64,000 nucleotides of DNA from contig OW387140.1 in assembly GCA_936440205.1 (NCBI GenBank), positions 30,005,659-30,069,658 on the forward strand. Reading direction: 5' to 3'. Shown here piece after piece: positions 12,501-19,365 of this stretch. Numbering within the stretch: the first letter of the stretch is position 1; each line of letters starts with the position of its first letter. The position numbers and the translations under genes were made by a program. The notes below the pieces were generated by a model that saw only the letters and a program-made list of their open reading frames with translations, had not been told where the DNA came from and made no database searches. This stretch comes from Lepidonotus clava (taxonomy: Eukaryota; Annelida; Polychaeta; Phyllodocida; Polynoidae).

Positions 12501-14941
12501 CTTTTCTAATTTCAATGCGGGAATGGCCCCCTCCTAATGAACCTAATGCGGGAATGAAATTCCTTTTGCGGGAATCCCGCATCCCGCACGTCTAGGGAGA
12601 ACCCTGTTTATTGATTGTTTATTAAGAGTGGTATCACAAAAGGCCAAGGTCATACAGTAGCTCAATACCAGTGGTATATGTAGAGTAGCGGAATTACCAC
12701 GGGGAACCAGTGTACAGTCTATTCTCCCTGAGGCCTTCCCCTACTGCGCGATGCGCCCGAGAGCCGAGACAGAATGATCGTTGTTACGGCAACGGGCAGG
12801 GCCAAGGTGAAGGATGTGCAGCGAGTGGAGATCATCGGAGTTACTTTCCAACGGCTTTTCGGGAAGATTCCAGTTAAGGGGCCCCCTCCTCCCGGCTCTC
12901 CTCCACTCACTAGGAATAGGGACGAGTTAGCCTTTTAGGTATGAATCCCAGAGATTGTTTAGAAGAGAGGGATAACAGCAAGCTGGGTTTGTCAGAGGGA
13001 AATAGGCGGCGTCGACGGGAAGTTTTATGTGGTTTCGCTGGAGAAACGGCCGTCACTGGACGCCGAAATTCCAACGTTTTGGTGTAACTTATAGATCACA
13101 AGATACCTGAATTTTCAATTACAATTATTGTATATGTATTAAAGATAGATTGGATCAAGTTTCGTTAATTTCTGAGCTGTATTTGTGTCGGGGAGACCCC
13201 CGACGTTGATGTCACGGCAAAGAGAACTGAGAAGGCTGGCCCACGCTGCTTGTTTGCCGCCTATAGGCTATACCACTGTTGTAGGCCTAACACAGATTGG
13301 GCAGGCTTCTGCCGCCCCTTCCACTGTTTTAGGCTTAGCACAAGCTAGGCAGGCTTTTGCTGCCTATCTGTGCTGGTTACTACACTGTCTGTGAATTGTT
13401 CAGCTTCTGGACGTGTTTACATATTGTCTGTAATTTATTATATTGGTTTTTAGGCCTGTTAGGTTTTAGGCTGGCTTTTGCCGCCTAGGGCCTATCCTAA
13501 GTCTGCTGTCTTTGATAGAATCTATAGATAATTCTGTGTCTGAATTCCCGATTTTGATTGCTACTTTAGGGTCTACACACTCCAATTCTTGTCAAGTTTC
13601 AGAAAGTTATTTTAGGCTTAGCTGAGCATTTATAGTCGTACATTAGAGATGCCAAGGAATTAGTGAGATTTTATATGGTGAGGTGGTGGTGATCAAACGT
13701 AGTGGACATGATGGGGCCTATTTCCCTCTGACAAACCCAGCTTGCTCTTTTGGCAGTTCACTTGATTGTGATATTCGGATTAACCTCTACGGTGGCAGTC
13801 GGTTTAGCCTATCAAAATGAAAATCATGTATATATCTATATTCTCAGTAGGGCTTCTATTGCACAAAATCAATTACTGCTACCTGAGTGCCCTGATATGA
13901 ATCAGAACTGACCCACCTGACCTGTCTCAGGGCACTCTTAATTTTTGCTATAAATGTTGTTGATCCGTTCGGGTGGATTTAATGGCCCTAGATCCCTTAA
14001 TTCGACACAGCGACATTGCTATTTCTCGAAAAGGACATTCGACAAAACCGTTAACCCCCATACGCATTAGGCGACTTCACTGGCAACTGTGTAAAATCTG
14101 AAAACTTACATCCCTGACTGCGAGTCTAGACCCCTCACTTGTGAAAAACAATTTCTGACTATAATATCCTCAATGTGCGAATTTTGTCACAGAATGTGCG
14201 AATTTTATTTCAAAATTCATATATTACAGTGAAAATGGTTTACAAAAATGTGCGAATTTGTGACAAGATTGTGCGAATTTTGCTAGTGATATTGCGAAAA
14301 TAAATTGTCGTCTGCACACCCCTGGCCAATGGTAACTACGTTTTAAAAATCAAAATGTTCAATACTTACTATCCCATTTTGGTACCTCCGTGTACGACAA
14401 GGAACTTTTCCCTCCTACTGAATTTGAAGTTATTGATGTTGACGTAATCACCGACTTTAAATGGTTTACTGCTATCCGCCTTGATCATAGCTAGGCATAC
14501 CGCACTCTTGTCCACCAACACCAGGCGACGTCTGTGGAATAGCACTCTCGCATCCTTATCAACAAAATTATCCTGGATGGCAACAATTTGTACATGTATT
14601 TGCTCACTGAACTGTTCCTGGTAAGTCTGCTTCAAGACCGACTGAAGTGTGATTTTTTCAGACGCCGCACTCCGTGTTGGAGTTCCCGTGGTTGTGCCTC
14701 CAGAAGTCTTCTTCCTTTTGGGCGGTGACTGGAAATCGTCACTCGTACCGCTCGTCGACGGATGTGGTTCTTCTACATGCGACTCAATGCGTACAGATGC
14801 ACCCTTTGTCGGCGTGTTTTTAAGGACTGGTAGTCCATTGCGTTCTCCATATTTGTTGCTCAAGTTTTCGGGGCATCGTTGCGGTACGTGTTCTTCGGAA
14901 AAGGCAGTAAAACCTAAAGGTGCAGGGCGGAAATACGTCAT
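1994..14941 (-). CDS. OB-fold (RPA-like) protein gene, four exons
   Basis: Four minus-strand exons (14941-14370, 3412-3265, 2935-2705, 2401-1994) join with matching phases (2, 0, 0) and consensus GT/AG sites to give 1359 nt, 452 residues plus stop. The N-terminal third is low complexity, rich in Ser/Thr/Pro, with a basic SPPKRKK nuclear-signal-like patch near residue 75. Two regions look like OB folds: about 115-240 (VLVDKSAVCLAMI, FKVGDYVNI) and about 240-350 (EDIVYVTLWNCAAAYL, GDTMRVL), similar to RPA1-type single-strand DNA binding domains. The tail is acidic. The start ATG at 14941 is the first in its open frame, but an upstream exon is not excluded. Function is inferred from fold-like motifs only. 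It may be a single-strand DNA binding protein, a lineage-specific paralogue, or transposon-derived (Helitrons can carry RPA-like genes). Confidence 0.72.
2705..2935 (-). CDS. OB-fold gene, exon 3
   Basis: A 231-nt, phase 0-0 exon lies between a T-rich ...GGTCTAG acceptor and a GTAAGA donor. It encodes 77 residues with the core of the second OB-like domain (VYVTLWNC, EVGDTMRVLDGRYC). Confidence 0.75.
3265..3412 (-). CDS. OB-fold gene, exon 2
   Basis: A 148-nt exon lies between a pyrimidine-rich TTTCAG acceptor (3413-3414) and a GTAAAT donor (from 3264). It encodes 49 residues including DKPIVILQHLRLQAE and ends on a complete codon (IIE). It is not visible as an ORF of its own and was found from the splice sites. 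Confidence 0.72.
3434..3541. repeat. Duplicated segment ending in a poly-A run
   Basis: 3434-3513 is repeated at 10835-10915 with few differences (both contain the block CAATGTGTCGGACATTATGG). Here the block is followed by a run of nearly 30 A. It begins about 20 bases upstream (in gene sense) of exon 2 of the OB-fold gene, so the duplication involves intron sequence beside an exon. Family unknown. Confidence 0.6.
3663..3821. mobile_element. hAT-like MITE with repeated CAGCC word
   Basis: The ends are CAGGGTTCAAAATTAA and the reverse complement of a right end reading CAGTGTACGAAATTAA. Inside, CAGCC or its complement GGCTG recurs several times (GTCAGCCTGTCAGCC, GGGCTGACAGCCTG). The flanks share only AAAA, so the target duplication is unproven. 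The design matches the other word-repeat elements in this window. It sits in intron 1 of the OB-fold gene. Confidence 0.6.
4060..4216 (+). mobile_element. Left end of a TIR element, interrupted by the LINE
   Basis: The sequence GCCCTGAGACAGGTCAGGTGGGTCAG, quoted here as GCCCTGAGACAGG plus TCAGGTGGGTCAG, and the following CAATAGCAGCCCTACTACCC match the left end of the element at 11797. The match stops where the LINE begins (4217) and resumes after it near 10240 (TGTCACAGAAATGGTGTG against TGTCAGAAAAAAGGTGTC), continuing to about 10480. This is an older element copy split by the LINE. Confidence 0.65.
4217..4575 (+). promoter_or_regulatory. LINE 5' UTR with repeated module and tRNA-like box
   Basis: A module beginning CCCCGTGGGGATCCGG at 4217 recurs in diverged form at 4467 (CCCCGTGAGGACCCGG), each copy about 90 bp, so the leader holds two monomer-like units. 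Between them 4303-4400 matches the tRNA-like head of the SINE at 17.2 kb (AGTGCCCGC, GTCTGGGAGGTCTTGGG, GGCCGAGTCACACC). The region may carry an internal promoter. Whether pol III or pol II uses it cannot be seen from sequence. Confidence 0.6.
4576..6255 (+). CDS. LINE ORF1 protein, CCHC zinc knuckles
   Basis: 559 residues. It is the nucleic-acid-binding ORF1 product of an I/Nimb-like LINE, which coats the element RNA. The N-terminal half has an RRM-like stretch (about 95-230: FLVVESCQTG, GTLLVEVERRQQAINLL). Zinc knuckles follow: CYKCQKYGHITNKC near residue 237, CGRCG near 256 and CINCKGEHPAYSRKC near 289. The C-terminal 250 residues are Pro/Ser/Lys-rich with two similar blocks (SSQEGDPAQPV and GPQEGDPTQPV). 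Oddly, 17-18 residues between knuckles 2 and 3 (FVCWGSLTSGQPLWVLS) are encoded by an antisense copy of the LINE's own 3' tail. The frame stays open and the insert supplies a Cys. The stop codon overlaps the ORF2 start as ATGA. Confidence 0.88.
   Translation: MMSTKNGTPMSDAGPTQNKLQRPSVGNQAEDGLSATGRNKKMVSNDQSKKEKDQSRTGKRGRESTGTSAPVPKRANTAKGCGGDGWPRFLVVESCQTGKTMATVSPFVIGKAIGSVAGSVKSIKKTRAGTLLVEVERRQQAINLLQMENVGETPVEVSPHRSLNTSKGVIKWRDLLGTPVEEIAEQLSHEGVTGVHQIKNKSTGIYVLSFDTPTPSEFVKCAYTRLPVEEYTPNPMRCYKCQKYGHITNKCNGQAACGRCGNKEVDHSTQDLFVCWGSLTSGQPLWVLSCINCKGEHPAYSRKCPHFIEEKEVQSVRVKRKISFSEARRIVRASRAPVLTRSFASVVRSKKDAGCQTPDWPDHAVKPQQYQKAPHHQSVNAQQKQSKVRPTHGTDRGNNTTSLPKRGQSQVSGTNTEVKTTQLSKGPKPSGPPAESGSSRIPVLAGSKSPPKRPGGSERAASSLGSECDVDSSQEGDPAQPVTNSSRAVDGPQEGDPTQPVSASSYAVKAASPPKQTPPKTKAVTIRREHLSPITIQNRFGVLAAPKGMTVLQKQTKKK
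5391..5441 (-). repeat. Antisense copy of the LINE 3' tail inside ORF1
   Basis: These 51 bases read as an exact reverse complement of 10189-10239, the last 51 bases of the same LINE including its terminal CAAA repeats. The simplest reading is a very short tail-only insertion in antisense into an ancestral ORF1. The reading frame is kept, adding about 17 codons. The LINE transcript can therefore pair its own ORF1 with its own 3' end. Confidence 0.9.
6252..9926 (+). CDS. LINE ORF2: APE endonuclease, RT, RNase H
   Basis: 1224 residues. Nicks the target and reverse transcribes the LINE RNA. APE-type endonuclease at about 1-217: IQWNCRG, CLQEIK, GDLNAHNQIWGS, SSIDLTLC and the catalytic GSDHFPIL. 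Reverse transcriptase about 450-750: SSPGPDTVHYDML, FFDLEKAYD (motif A near 577), GVPQGCVLSVTLF (motif B) and YVDDF (motif C near 668). RNase H about 960-1090: FTDGSKEG (966), EARALARALDWI, FSDSKSCL (1025) and GNEKADQAAKGAL. A final Cys/His motif CQQCNTKLTVEHIILKC lies near 1174. No inactivating change was seen. The ATG sits in ATGA over the ORF1 stop, so ORF2 is probably made by termination-reinitiation. Confidence 0.93.
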   Translation: MSNTQTIIQWNCRGIRANREDLELLGTEVRPVALCLQEIKTTNHDHLKMKQYHHYSKIPDEHVPAGGVAIMAERNFPQQEVSLDTTLQGVAVRITINKPLILCSVYIPPRQKVTYNDLSALISQLPPPFLIMGDLNAHNQIWGSHKIDVRGRAIERIIDRKSLCLFNTKVPTYHHPGSGTYSSIDLTLCHHSIFAEFQWTVHEDLCGSDHFPILLQTSKKNENRDRIPVWKTHKADWDCYQNLCKVSFLPWELACKKEDPVQYFTDTLLEVSALSIPKTSKHPPKKSRPWYDDECQKARKERKRALRKFNSYISAENMHAYLQARAKTKLTYKTAKRESFRNFINSLSRSTPMRKVWKVVKKMNGHSTSTVHQLKVGNETKETKEEIANTLATYFSKVSSEENCTETFLRHKKKKEDTELDFTSTNREIYNTIFSLEELKHALHQSKSSSPGPDTVHYDMLKKLPEEQLKLLLELYNNIWVNGDYPSSWAEATVVPILKHGKTKSDPQSYRPIAMTSFLSKTMERMVNNRLTWYLESNDLLNPYQSGFRQGRSTTDHLVRLESYIREGFANKEHVVAVFFDLEKAYDTTWKYGILQNLQEMGLRGRLPTFISNFLANRTFSVRLGTKLSRRVDQEMGVPQGCVLSVTLFGVQINSITKSLQKDLNCCLYVDDFVICYRSRQMTTIERKIQQAVNLLDRWSTENGFKFSTNKTTYVHFCRRMGCVENPALRLKDTELPVGEEVKFLGMIYDKILSFKPHIEYLRRKCLKAMNLLKVLSNTEWGADREILLTLYKAYIQSRLDYGSLIYQSAGKSYLDRLNPIQNQGLRICLGAFRTSPAKSLHVEGNVPPLHLRKQKLSLQYAIKVKADKRNPTHDTIFRTHNSELFRVNPRVAKPFSTSAKSVIREAEIPLNIIREIRPPKDPPWSQSKPVVILELCNNKKNETNPSAFRNEYGALKDQYSDHFPIFTDGSKEGNRVGYAVHIEYGDLTGALHGQASIFTAEARALARALDWIKVSGHKKFIIFSDSKSCLQTILQHQPNNPIIRDIQQSHTNLKSVGKEVIFCWLPSHIGISGNEKADQAAKGALALDPEVARIPYTDLLPLSKTHLRSKWQSDWNKQENNLLHSVKPKLEEKSDKSKRECLTRSEQVKLARLRIGHTRLTHEHLLKGEGAPICQQCNTKLTVEHIILKCKKTDDSRKRHLQNRTSMKDVFNNNRSKKILQFL
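10240..11170. other. Mosaic of TIR-element remnants, no gene
   Basis: The LINE's right flank to about 10480 continues the interrupted TIR element (AACGTTTATGC, then GTAGTTCATATAT, as at 11985-12025). 10835-10915 duplicates 3434-3513. 10930-10990 is a third diverged copy of the hairpin-like end module (AGTGCTCTG ... CTCAGGGCACC). No coding potential is supported. Confidence 0.6.
11173..11308 (+). repeat. tRNA-derived SINE-like fragment
   Basis: CATGGCCAAGTCGGTTAGG resembles a Leu/Ser tRNA box A. About 95 bases later GCCGGGGTTCAATTCCCCG resembles a complete T arm with box B. The spacing is too long for a tRNA, so this is more likely a SINE head or a rearranged tRNA pseudogene. Confidence 0.4.
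11529..11600 (+). repeat. tRNA-like sequence, Arg-type body
   Basis: GTGGCCGAATGGATAAGGCG is a good tRNA-Arg-like box A and D arm, and GGGGTTCGATTCCCC is a perfect T arm with box B. The anticodon stem pairs poorly and the acceptor ends do not match, so a working tRNA gene is unlikely. A tRNA-derived SINE or pseudogene fits better. Confidence 0.5.
12392..12606. mobile_element. hAT-like MITE, word GCGGGAAT
   Basis: The ends CAGGGTTCTTCCTAGA and TCTAGGGAGAACCCTG are inverted repeats. The flanks carry an exact 6-bp target duplication TTTATT (12386-12391 and 12607-12612). Inside, GCGGGAAT recurs and ends in a cluster of CCCGCATCCCGC. It is inserted in the larger TIR element. Confidence 0.75.
12977..13746. 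mobile_element. Nested element with 30-bp perfect inverted repeat
   Basis: 12977-13006 (AGCAAGCTGGGTTTGTCAGA, then GGGAAATAGG) is an exact reverse complement of 13717-13746. This looks like a separate 770-bp TIR unit inside the long-TIR element, or an inner palindrome of it. Perfect arms suggest it is young. No target duplication was confirmed. Confidence 0.55.
14130..14310. repeat. Region with repeated word TGTGCGAATTTT
   Basis: GTGCGAATTT recurs four times, with a related ATTGCGAAAAT near the right. The right edge reads as CAGGGGTGTGCAG on the minus strand, like a CAGGG-type end, but I found no matching left end. This is probably a decayed word-repeat element. Confidence 0.4.
14370..14941 (-). 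CDS. OB-fold gene, exon 1
   Basis: The exon runs from ATG at 14941 to a perfect GTAAGT donor at 14369. Without splicing the frame hits TAG at the junction. Splicing to 3412 turns the split codon TA|T into Tyr and continues the frame, which supports the junction. It encodes the basic, low-complexity N-terminus and most of the first OB-like region. Confidence 0.75.
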
Positions 14942-14986
14942 AGCACGCGCACTCTCACTCTCCCAGCATATAATTACTATATCTAC

Positions 14987-15107
14987 TCCTAAACCATATC
15001 ATGTATTCGGTCACCGCCCTTGTGGCGTAAAATAAGCTGAAAAGTATTACCTTGTGCAGTCTGGAAAGAACCCATAAATATATCCCAACAAACAAACAAA
15101 CAAACTC
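14987..15107 (+). mobile_element. 5'-truncated LINE tail
   Basis: CCTAAACCATATCATGTATT and the following tail match the last 140 bases of the LINE rather than the SINE. The copy lacks the GGGTTGGCCGGACG block and ends in (CAAA)n. It lies about 45 bases upstream of the ATG of the OB-fold gene and opposite in strand, so it sits in that gene's leader or promoter. Confidence 0.8.
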
Positions 15108-15529
15108 TAGAACCATAGCTATGTCCGTTCTCTTTTTTTAAAAAAAGCATATCTTACGAAAATTGAGGGATGTAAATGTTTTTTGAGGCATTTTAAAAAA
15201 CTTATGTCTCTTACATACGCTATATATATAGGTATATCTAAATAAATATCTACAAGATTTCTAGGTTAAGCCTTCAACTCCGGTTTCAGAAGCAGCAGTT
15301 TCAAAATAAATCTTTCGGAGACGTCGCGTTCCGTGTAGGTATAGTTTTGGTATCAATATAACATCTAATACTATCTTATCTAGTGAATTTTGATATCAGC
15401 AATTAAGCGATTAAGCCTGTTACTAGAGGTCGCGCCTTGATATCGGCAATTAATCCCTTAGCGCCTGTTACGTTGCGCCGAGAAAGTTTTGTTTACTGCC
15501 AAATTTCAATGTTACAATCATTAATCATG
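15108..15529. other. No identifiable gene
   Basis: AT-rich sequence upstream of the OB-fold gene. AAATTTTGATATCAGCAATTAAGC-like and GATATCGGCAATTAATC-like phrases at about 15385-15460 form one short tandem pair (core ATCAGCAATTAA / ATCGGCAATTAA). Nothing else was recognised. Confidence 0.4.
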
Positions 15530-16545
15530 TAGAGTAGTGGCGGGTATTATCGGCAGGGGTGTATTATCGGCACCCCTGACACACAATAAGGTATTACCAG
15601 TAAATAAATGTTTCTGCGACTTAAAGATTAACAAAAATTGAAAATAGATTTTTATTCCATAATATGGTTTTACACAGAAACGATACTGGCTGCCTTAACA
15701 ATAACATTGCATAGCATGTAAAAGAAACATTTAGGTTCATCACCTATTACCAAATATTGCCATTTTATCTTAATCAATAAGGTAGGGAGGTTTACTTGAT
15801 TTCATTTGTAGACCCCCAAAACAAGAACTATCTTTTAAGGTTGAATTTCTATTAATCAAAATTATCTAAAGACTGATAAATTGTTACTTTTGACTTTTTT
15901 TAGCTCAAGGAACAAGTTATTCTGTATGGGTGCCGATAATACACTCCATTCTATGTTATGTCTTGTATTATCGGCAGGGGCACATCGTCAGTTGAATTAT
16001 TAGACTGGAAATTATAAAATAATGGTTGAAAAAAAAAGTGTGCCTAATTGCTACGTGGTGATTTTAAAGTTTTAGTTCTCTTACTACAATTTATTTTGTA
16101 TGAGAACAGACCAACACTAAATATGCATAAAGAATAGCCAATAAGCCCCTTAATAATTGTTTAGTTCATCACGTTTTTGGGCAATTGAATTTATTCATTT
16201 TTACATCAAGTGATAAACTTGAAATCGTTAGAGGAGCAAAGTAAACATGTTGAACACATTTTTCTAACCCAAAATATCAATCTACATCAGCCTCAAAGTA
16301 ATGATGATATACATTATAGGGTGCCGATGATACAAGACAGGTGCCGATAATACACTCCAAAAGATGAAAAAATAATTGAACCAATATTTTCATTATTAAT
16401 TTCTAAAAATCAAATTCTATACACTAGGTGAATTCAAATATGTACAGACTCCGTCATAGAATACATTTTTACTAAAATTTAGGGAAAATAATCATATACT
16501 GATATAATAAGCCCTAAGGTGCCGATAATACCCGCCACTACTCTA
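15530..16545. mobile_element. TIR element, word GTGCCGATAATAC
   Basis: The ends TAGAGTAGTGGCGGGTATTA and its right-hand counterpart (TAATACCCGCCACTACTCTA) are perfect inverted repeats and continue into TATTATCGGCA. The word TATTATCGGCA, or its complement, recurs at 15560-15585, 15930, 15965, 16320-16360 and at both ends. TA flanks GAGTAG on both sides, so TA may be the target duplication. No ORF. The outer GAGTAG-GG end is shared with the elements at 23.3-30 kb although their word differs. Confidence 0.75.
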
Positions 16546-17191
16546 GATTTAACAGGGGAGGGGGGGTGCCAAGGCCCTTCCGACTCCCCCCGCCCCCTTT
16601 ACTTTAATTTCCGTATTCGTAAAATTTCAGCAATTAGATTTTAACCCTGTGGAACACCACAGGTTAACGGGAGCAGACTCGAATAATGGCCAGACAATTT
16701 GACTTGTTGCTTACATTCTCGTAAGTAATGCCGACATCAACTTATTACTGATTCAGAGAAGCCAAGGGAGGACATTTTGTTATATTTAGACTCCAGATAT
16801 ACAGAAAAATCTCTCACCTTTAAGATTTTACGATGTAATTGCTTGATATATGAAATATGGAATAATAAAAAAATCAGAATTTTAGCTCATCTATTTTCTT
16901 TTTTACAAAATCTGGAACTTTCCAGATTTGGAAATTCAAAGATGGCAGTCATGTTGCCAAGTGGCAACATCAACGGAAAGGGTGTGCTCTTGAGTGCGCA
17001 GACACTGTTTCAACAGTTAGTCCATACGAGGGCCACTAAGCGTCATCAGAGAGCGTTTGGCCACTGCAACCAGGGTAATCCACCACCCGTCTATTGACAA
17101 GTAGGCTGGTCAACCGGCCGGGTTTGACAACTACCGGCCGGTATTAGGTCCCAGCCGGAAGTGCTTGAAAATGTGGCGTTTTGGCTCAATC
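16546..17191. other. No identifiable gene
   Basis: Contains a short G-rich run (16555-16567) and C-rich GGCCCTTCCGACTCCCCCCG-type sequence, then AT-rich sequence. A 106-codon ORF at 16777-17097 has no recognisable domain and is probably chance. Confidence 0.4.
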
Positions 17192-17203
17192 CTGGGGCCA
17201 AGT

Positions 17204-17705
17204 CCCCCGTGGGGATCCGGGGTGGGGGTTCCTTCGGGAGCCTCCTGGGAAGAATAGGTCCCCAGCAGCCCCTTGCTGTTCGTAGAAGGCGACAAATGGG
17301 GAGACCAGACTTGGTAGCTCAATTAGTAGAGTGCCCGCTCTGAGTCTGGGAGGTCTTGGGATTTATCCTGGCCGAGTCACACCAAAGACTTTAACAATGG
17401 CAGTGGTCACTGCTTGCCTGGCACTCGGTATAAAGTTAGAACCACTAAACATGACTGGTCGGCCCGGTGTCAGTATAATGTGACTGGGTGGGGTATTGTG
17501 TGGGCCTATGACATGATATCTCAGTGTGGCAGCACTATAAAGAGGGCATTGGGTCCCACTGCTACAAATAGGCACCTCATTTCATTAATTTGGTCACCGC
17601 CCCTGTGGCGTAAAACTAGCTGAAAAGCTTTACCTTGTGCAGTCTGGTAAAAGAACCCTAAAGGGTTGGCCGGACGTTAAACTAATCCCACAATCAATCA
17701 ATCAA
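17204..17705 (+). mobile_element. tRNA-headed SINE with LINE-derived tail, full length
   Basis: Flanked by an exact 12-bp target duplication CTGGGGCCAAGT (17192-17203 and 17706-17717). The first 200 bases match the LINE 5' UTR and include a tRNA-like head (TGGTAGCTCAATTAGTAGAG as box A). A central region of about 170 bases is unique to the SINE. The last 120 bases match the LINE 3' tail (CACCGCCCCTGTGGCG, TTGGCCGGACGTTAAAC, then CAATCAAT repeats). This is a non-autonomous retroposon that most likely moves with the LINE at 4.2 kb. Confidence 0.88.
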
Positions 17706-17793
17706 CTGGGGCCAAGTTTTCTTTTGTCAATAAATGACTTAGTGTTCGATCAACAAATCAGAAATAAGTTATTTTAGGGAACCAGTGTCTTTT

Positions 17794-18258
17794 TGGGAAG
17801 AATAGGTCCCCGGCAGCCCCTTGCTGTTCGTAGGAGGCGACAAATGGGGAGACCAGACTTGGTAGCTCAATTAGTAGAGTGCCCGCTCTCAGTCTGGGAG
17901 GTCTTGGGATTTATCCCTGGCCGAGTCACACCAGAGACTTTAACAATGGTAGTTGTCACTGCTTGCCTGGCACTCGGTATAAAGTAAGAACCACGAAACA
18001 TGACTGGTCAGCCCGGTGTCAGTATAATGTGACTGGGTGGGGTATTGTGTGGGCCTATGACATGATATCTCAGTGTGGCAGCACTATAAAGAGAGCATTG
18101 GGTCCCACTGCTACAAATAGGCACCTCATTTCATAAATTTGGTCACCGCCCCTGTGGCGTAAAACGAGCTGAAAGGCTTTATCTTGTGCAGTCTGGTAAA
18201 AGAACCCTGAAGGGTTGGCCGGACGTTAAACTAATCCCACAAACAAACAAACAAACAA
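17794..18258 (+). mobile_element. Second SINE copy, 5'-truncated
   Basis: Nearly identical to the copy at 17204 from GGGAAGAATAGGTCCCC on, but lacks the first 50 or so bases. It ends in (CAAA)n. No clear target duplication. Two same-strand copies within 1.1 kb suggest repeated insertion at a favourable site or a local duplication. Confidence 0.85.
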
Positions 18259-18828
18259 GCGCATCTCTTCCATTTAAAAGCTGATGCATGCCCTAAGTTT
18301 GGGACTATTTTGTCTTGCGCCATCACATCCCTCTGGTTACAGGGCTGATGTTTCTGAACTTTGAGTTGTAATTACACTAAATCTAGATGACATAAAATTC
18401 TACTTTTTGGTTTATTTCTTAGTTATATCATATTGTATGACCTCGTAAAGGGAATAGGCTGTATGATTCTTCTGAGTATGTGAACTCCAAATGTAAACAA
18501 ACCCTAAAATAGTCTTAGACTGAAAAATTAATGGCGGACCGGCGTTACGTTGGTTACGCGACCTTGACCCCCACACCCAATACTTGGCCTGTGTTCTCCG
18601 ACCTGGCCAAGCGGCGCTAGGCTAATTGACAAGCAACTCAGTCCGTAATGCTCCCTGGAGAACAACCAAACCAACACAGGACCAGGGGCCCCACCCACTA
18701 CCCCGTCAACAAAGTTGGCGGAATGAATGGCCTGACCTACCACACCAAAGCAATCACTTGACGACCAATTTGATTAGCCAAGGGAACAATACAAAATACA
18801 GATACTGTTAGGAACCAGATATACTATC

Positions 18829-18918
18829 TCATCAAGATGATGGTGCTACAACCCTCACTCTTTGGTGCTATAACCCCAAGATGATGGTGCTACAAACCTC
18901 ATTCTGTGGTGCCATAAC
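18829..18918 (+). repeat. Short tandem repeat in LINE leader
   Basis: Two copies of a unit of about 46 bp with cores GATGATGGTGCTACAA and CTNTTTGGTGCTATAACC lie back to back in the presumed 5' UTR of the second LINE. Confidence 0.6.
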
Positions 18919-19365
18919 CAGAAGCCACAAAAGGACACGTAATCTCAACTCTTATCTAGTCAAACGTCACCACATCCTATAAGCCTATCACTCAACATAT
19001 TACATTGTATGTAAAACAGGCAACACTACGCATTATGGCTACAGGACGAACATGAACCTAGATAGGAACTGGTGCCAACTATCAACTTATCAAAGCCTTA
19101 ATCTCATGGCGTTCATCTATCTTAATTTAATGTTCTTATGTCATTAACATCTCTACCTAGCCTCATTATGGTTGTGAAGAGGCTAAACGTGTTGAATTAC
19201 TAACACAACATATATTGTAAACCTAGTAGGTGTGAACCGGGTGCTAGTCTCACACCTAACTAACCTCGTAATATATAGCATAAAGGACTACTTAGCAGTC
19301 TATTCTAACGAACTTAAAAAGGGTATGTATGTATAACATATGTCATAATATAAGCATTATTCCTG

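Larger units (their letters stand above)
11797..13963. mobile_element. Long-TIR DNA transposon, non-autonomous
   Basis: The first and last 120 or so bases are imperfect inverted repeats. Both start ATCAACAACATTTATAG and include GGTCAGGTGGGTC, CTCAGGGCA-type hairpin arms and GTAATTGATTTTGTGCAATAG. The 2.2-kb body encodes no transposase that I can see. It holds a tandem pair of about 50 bp (near 12140-12220: GAGCGGTGTCAGCTGTTACATAATG, written here as GAGCGGTGTCAG plus CTGTTACATAATG), an inserted word-repeat element (12392-12606), an inner perfect 30-bp inverted repeat (12977/13717) and GGCAGGCTTTTGC-type repeats at 13300-13490. Superfamily not assigned. The target duplication is unclear. Confidence 0.7.
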
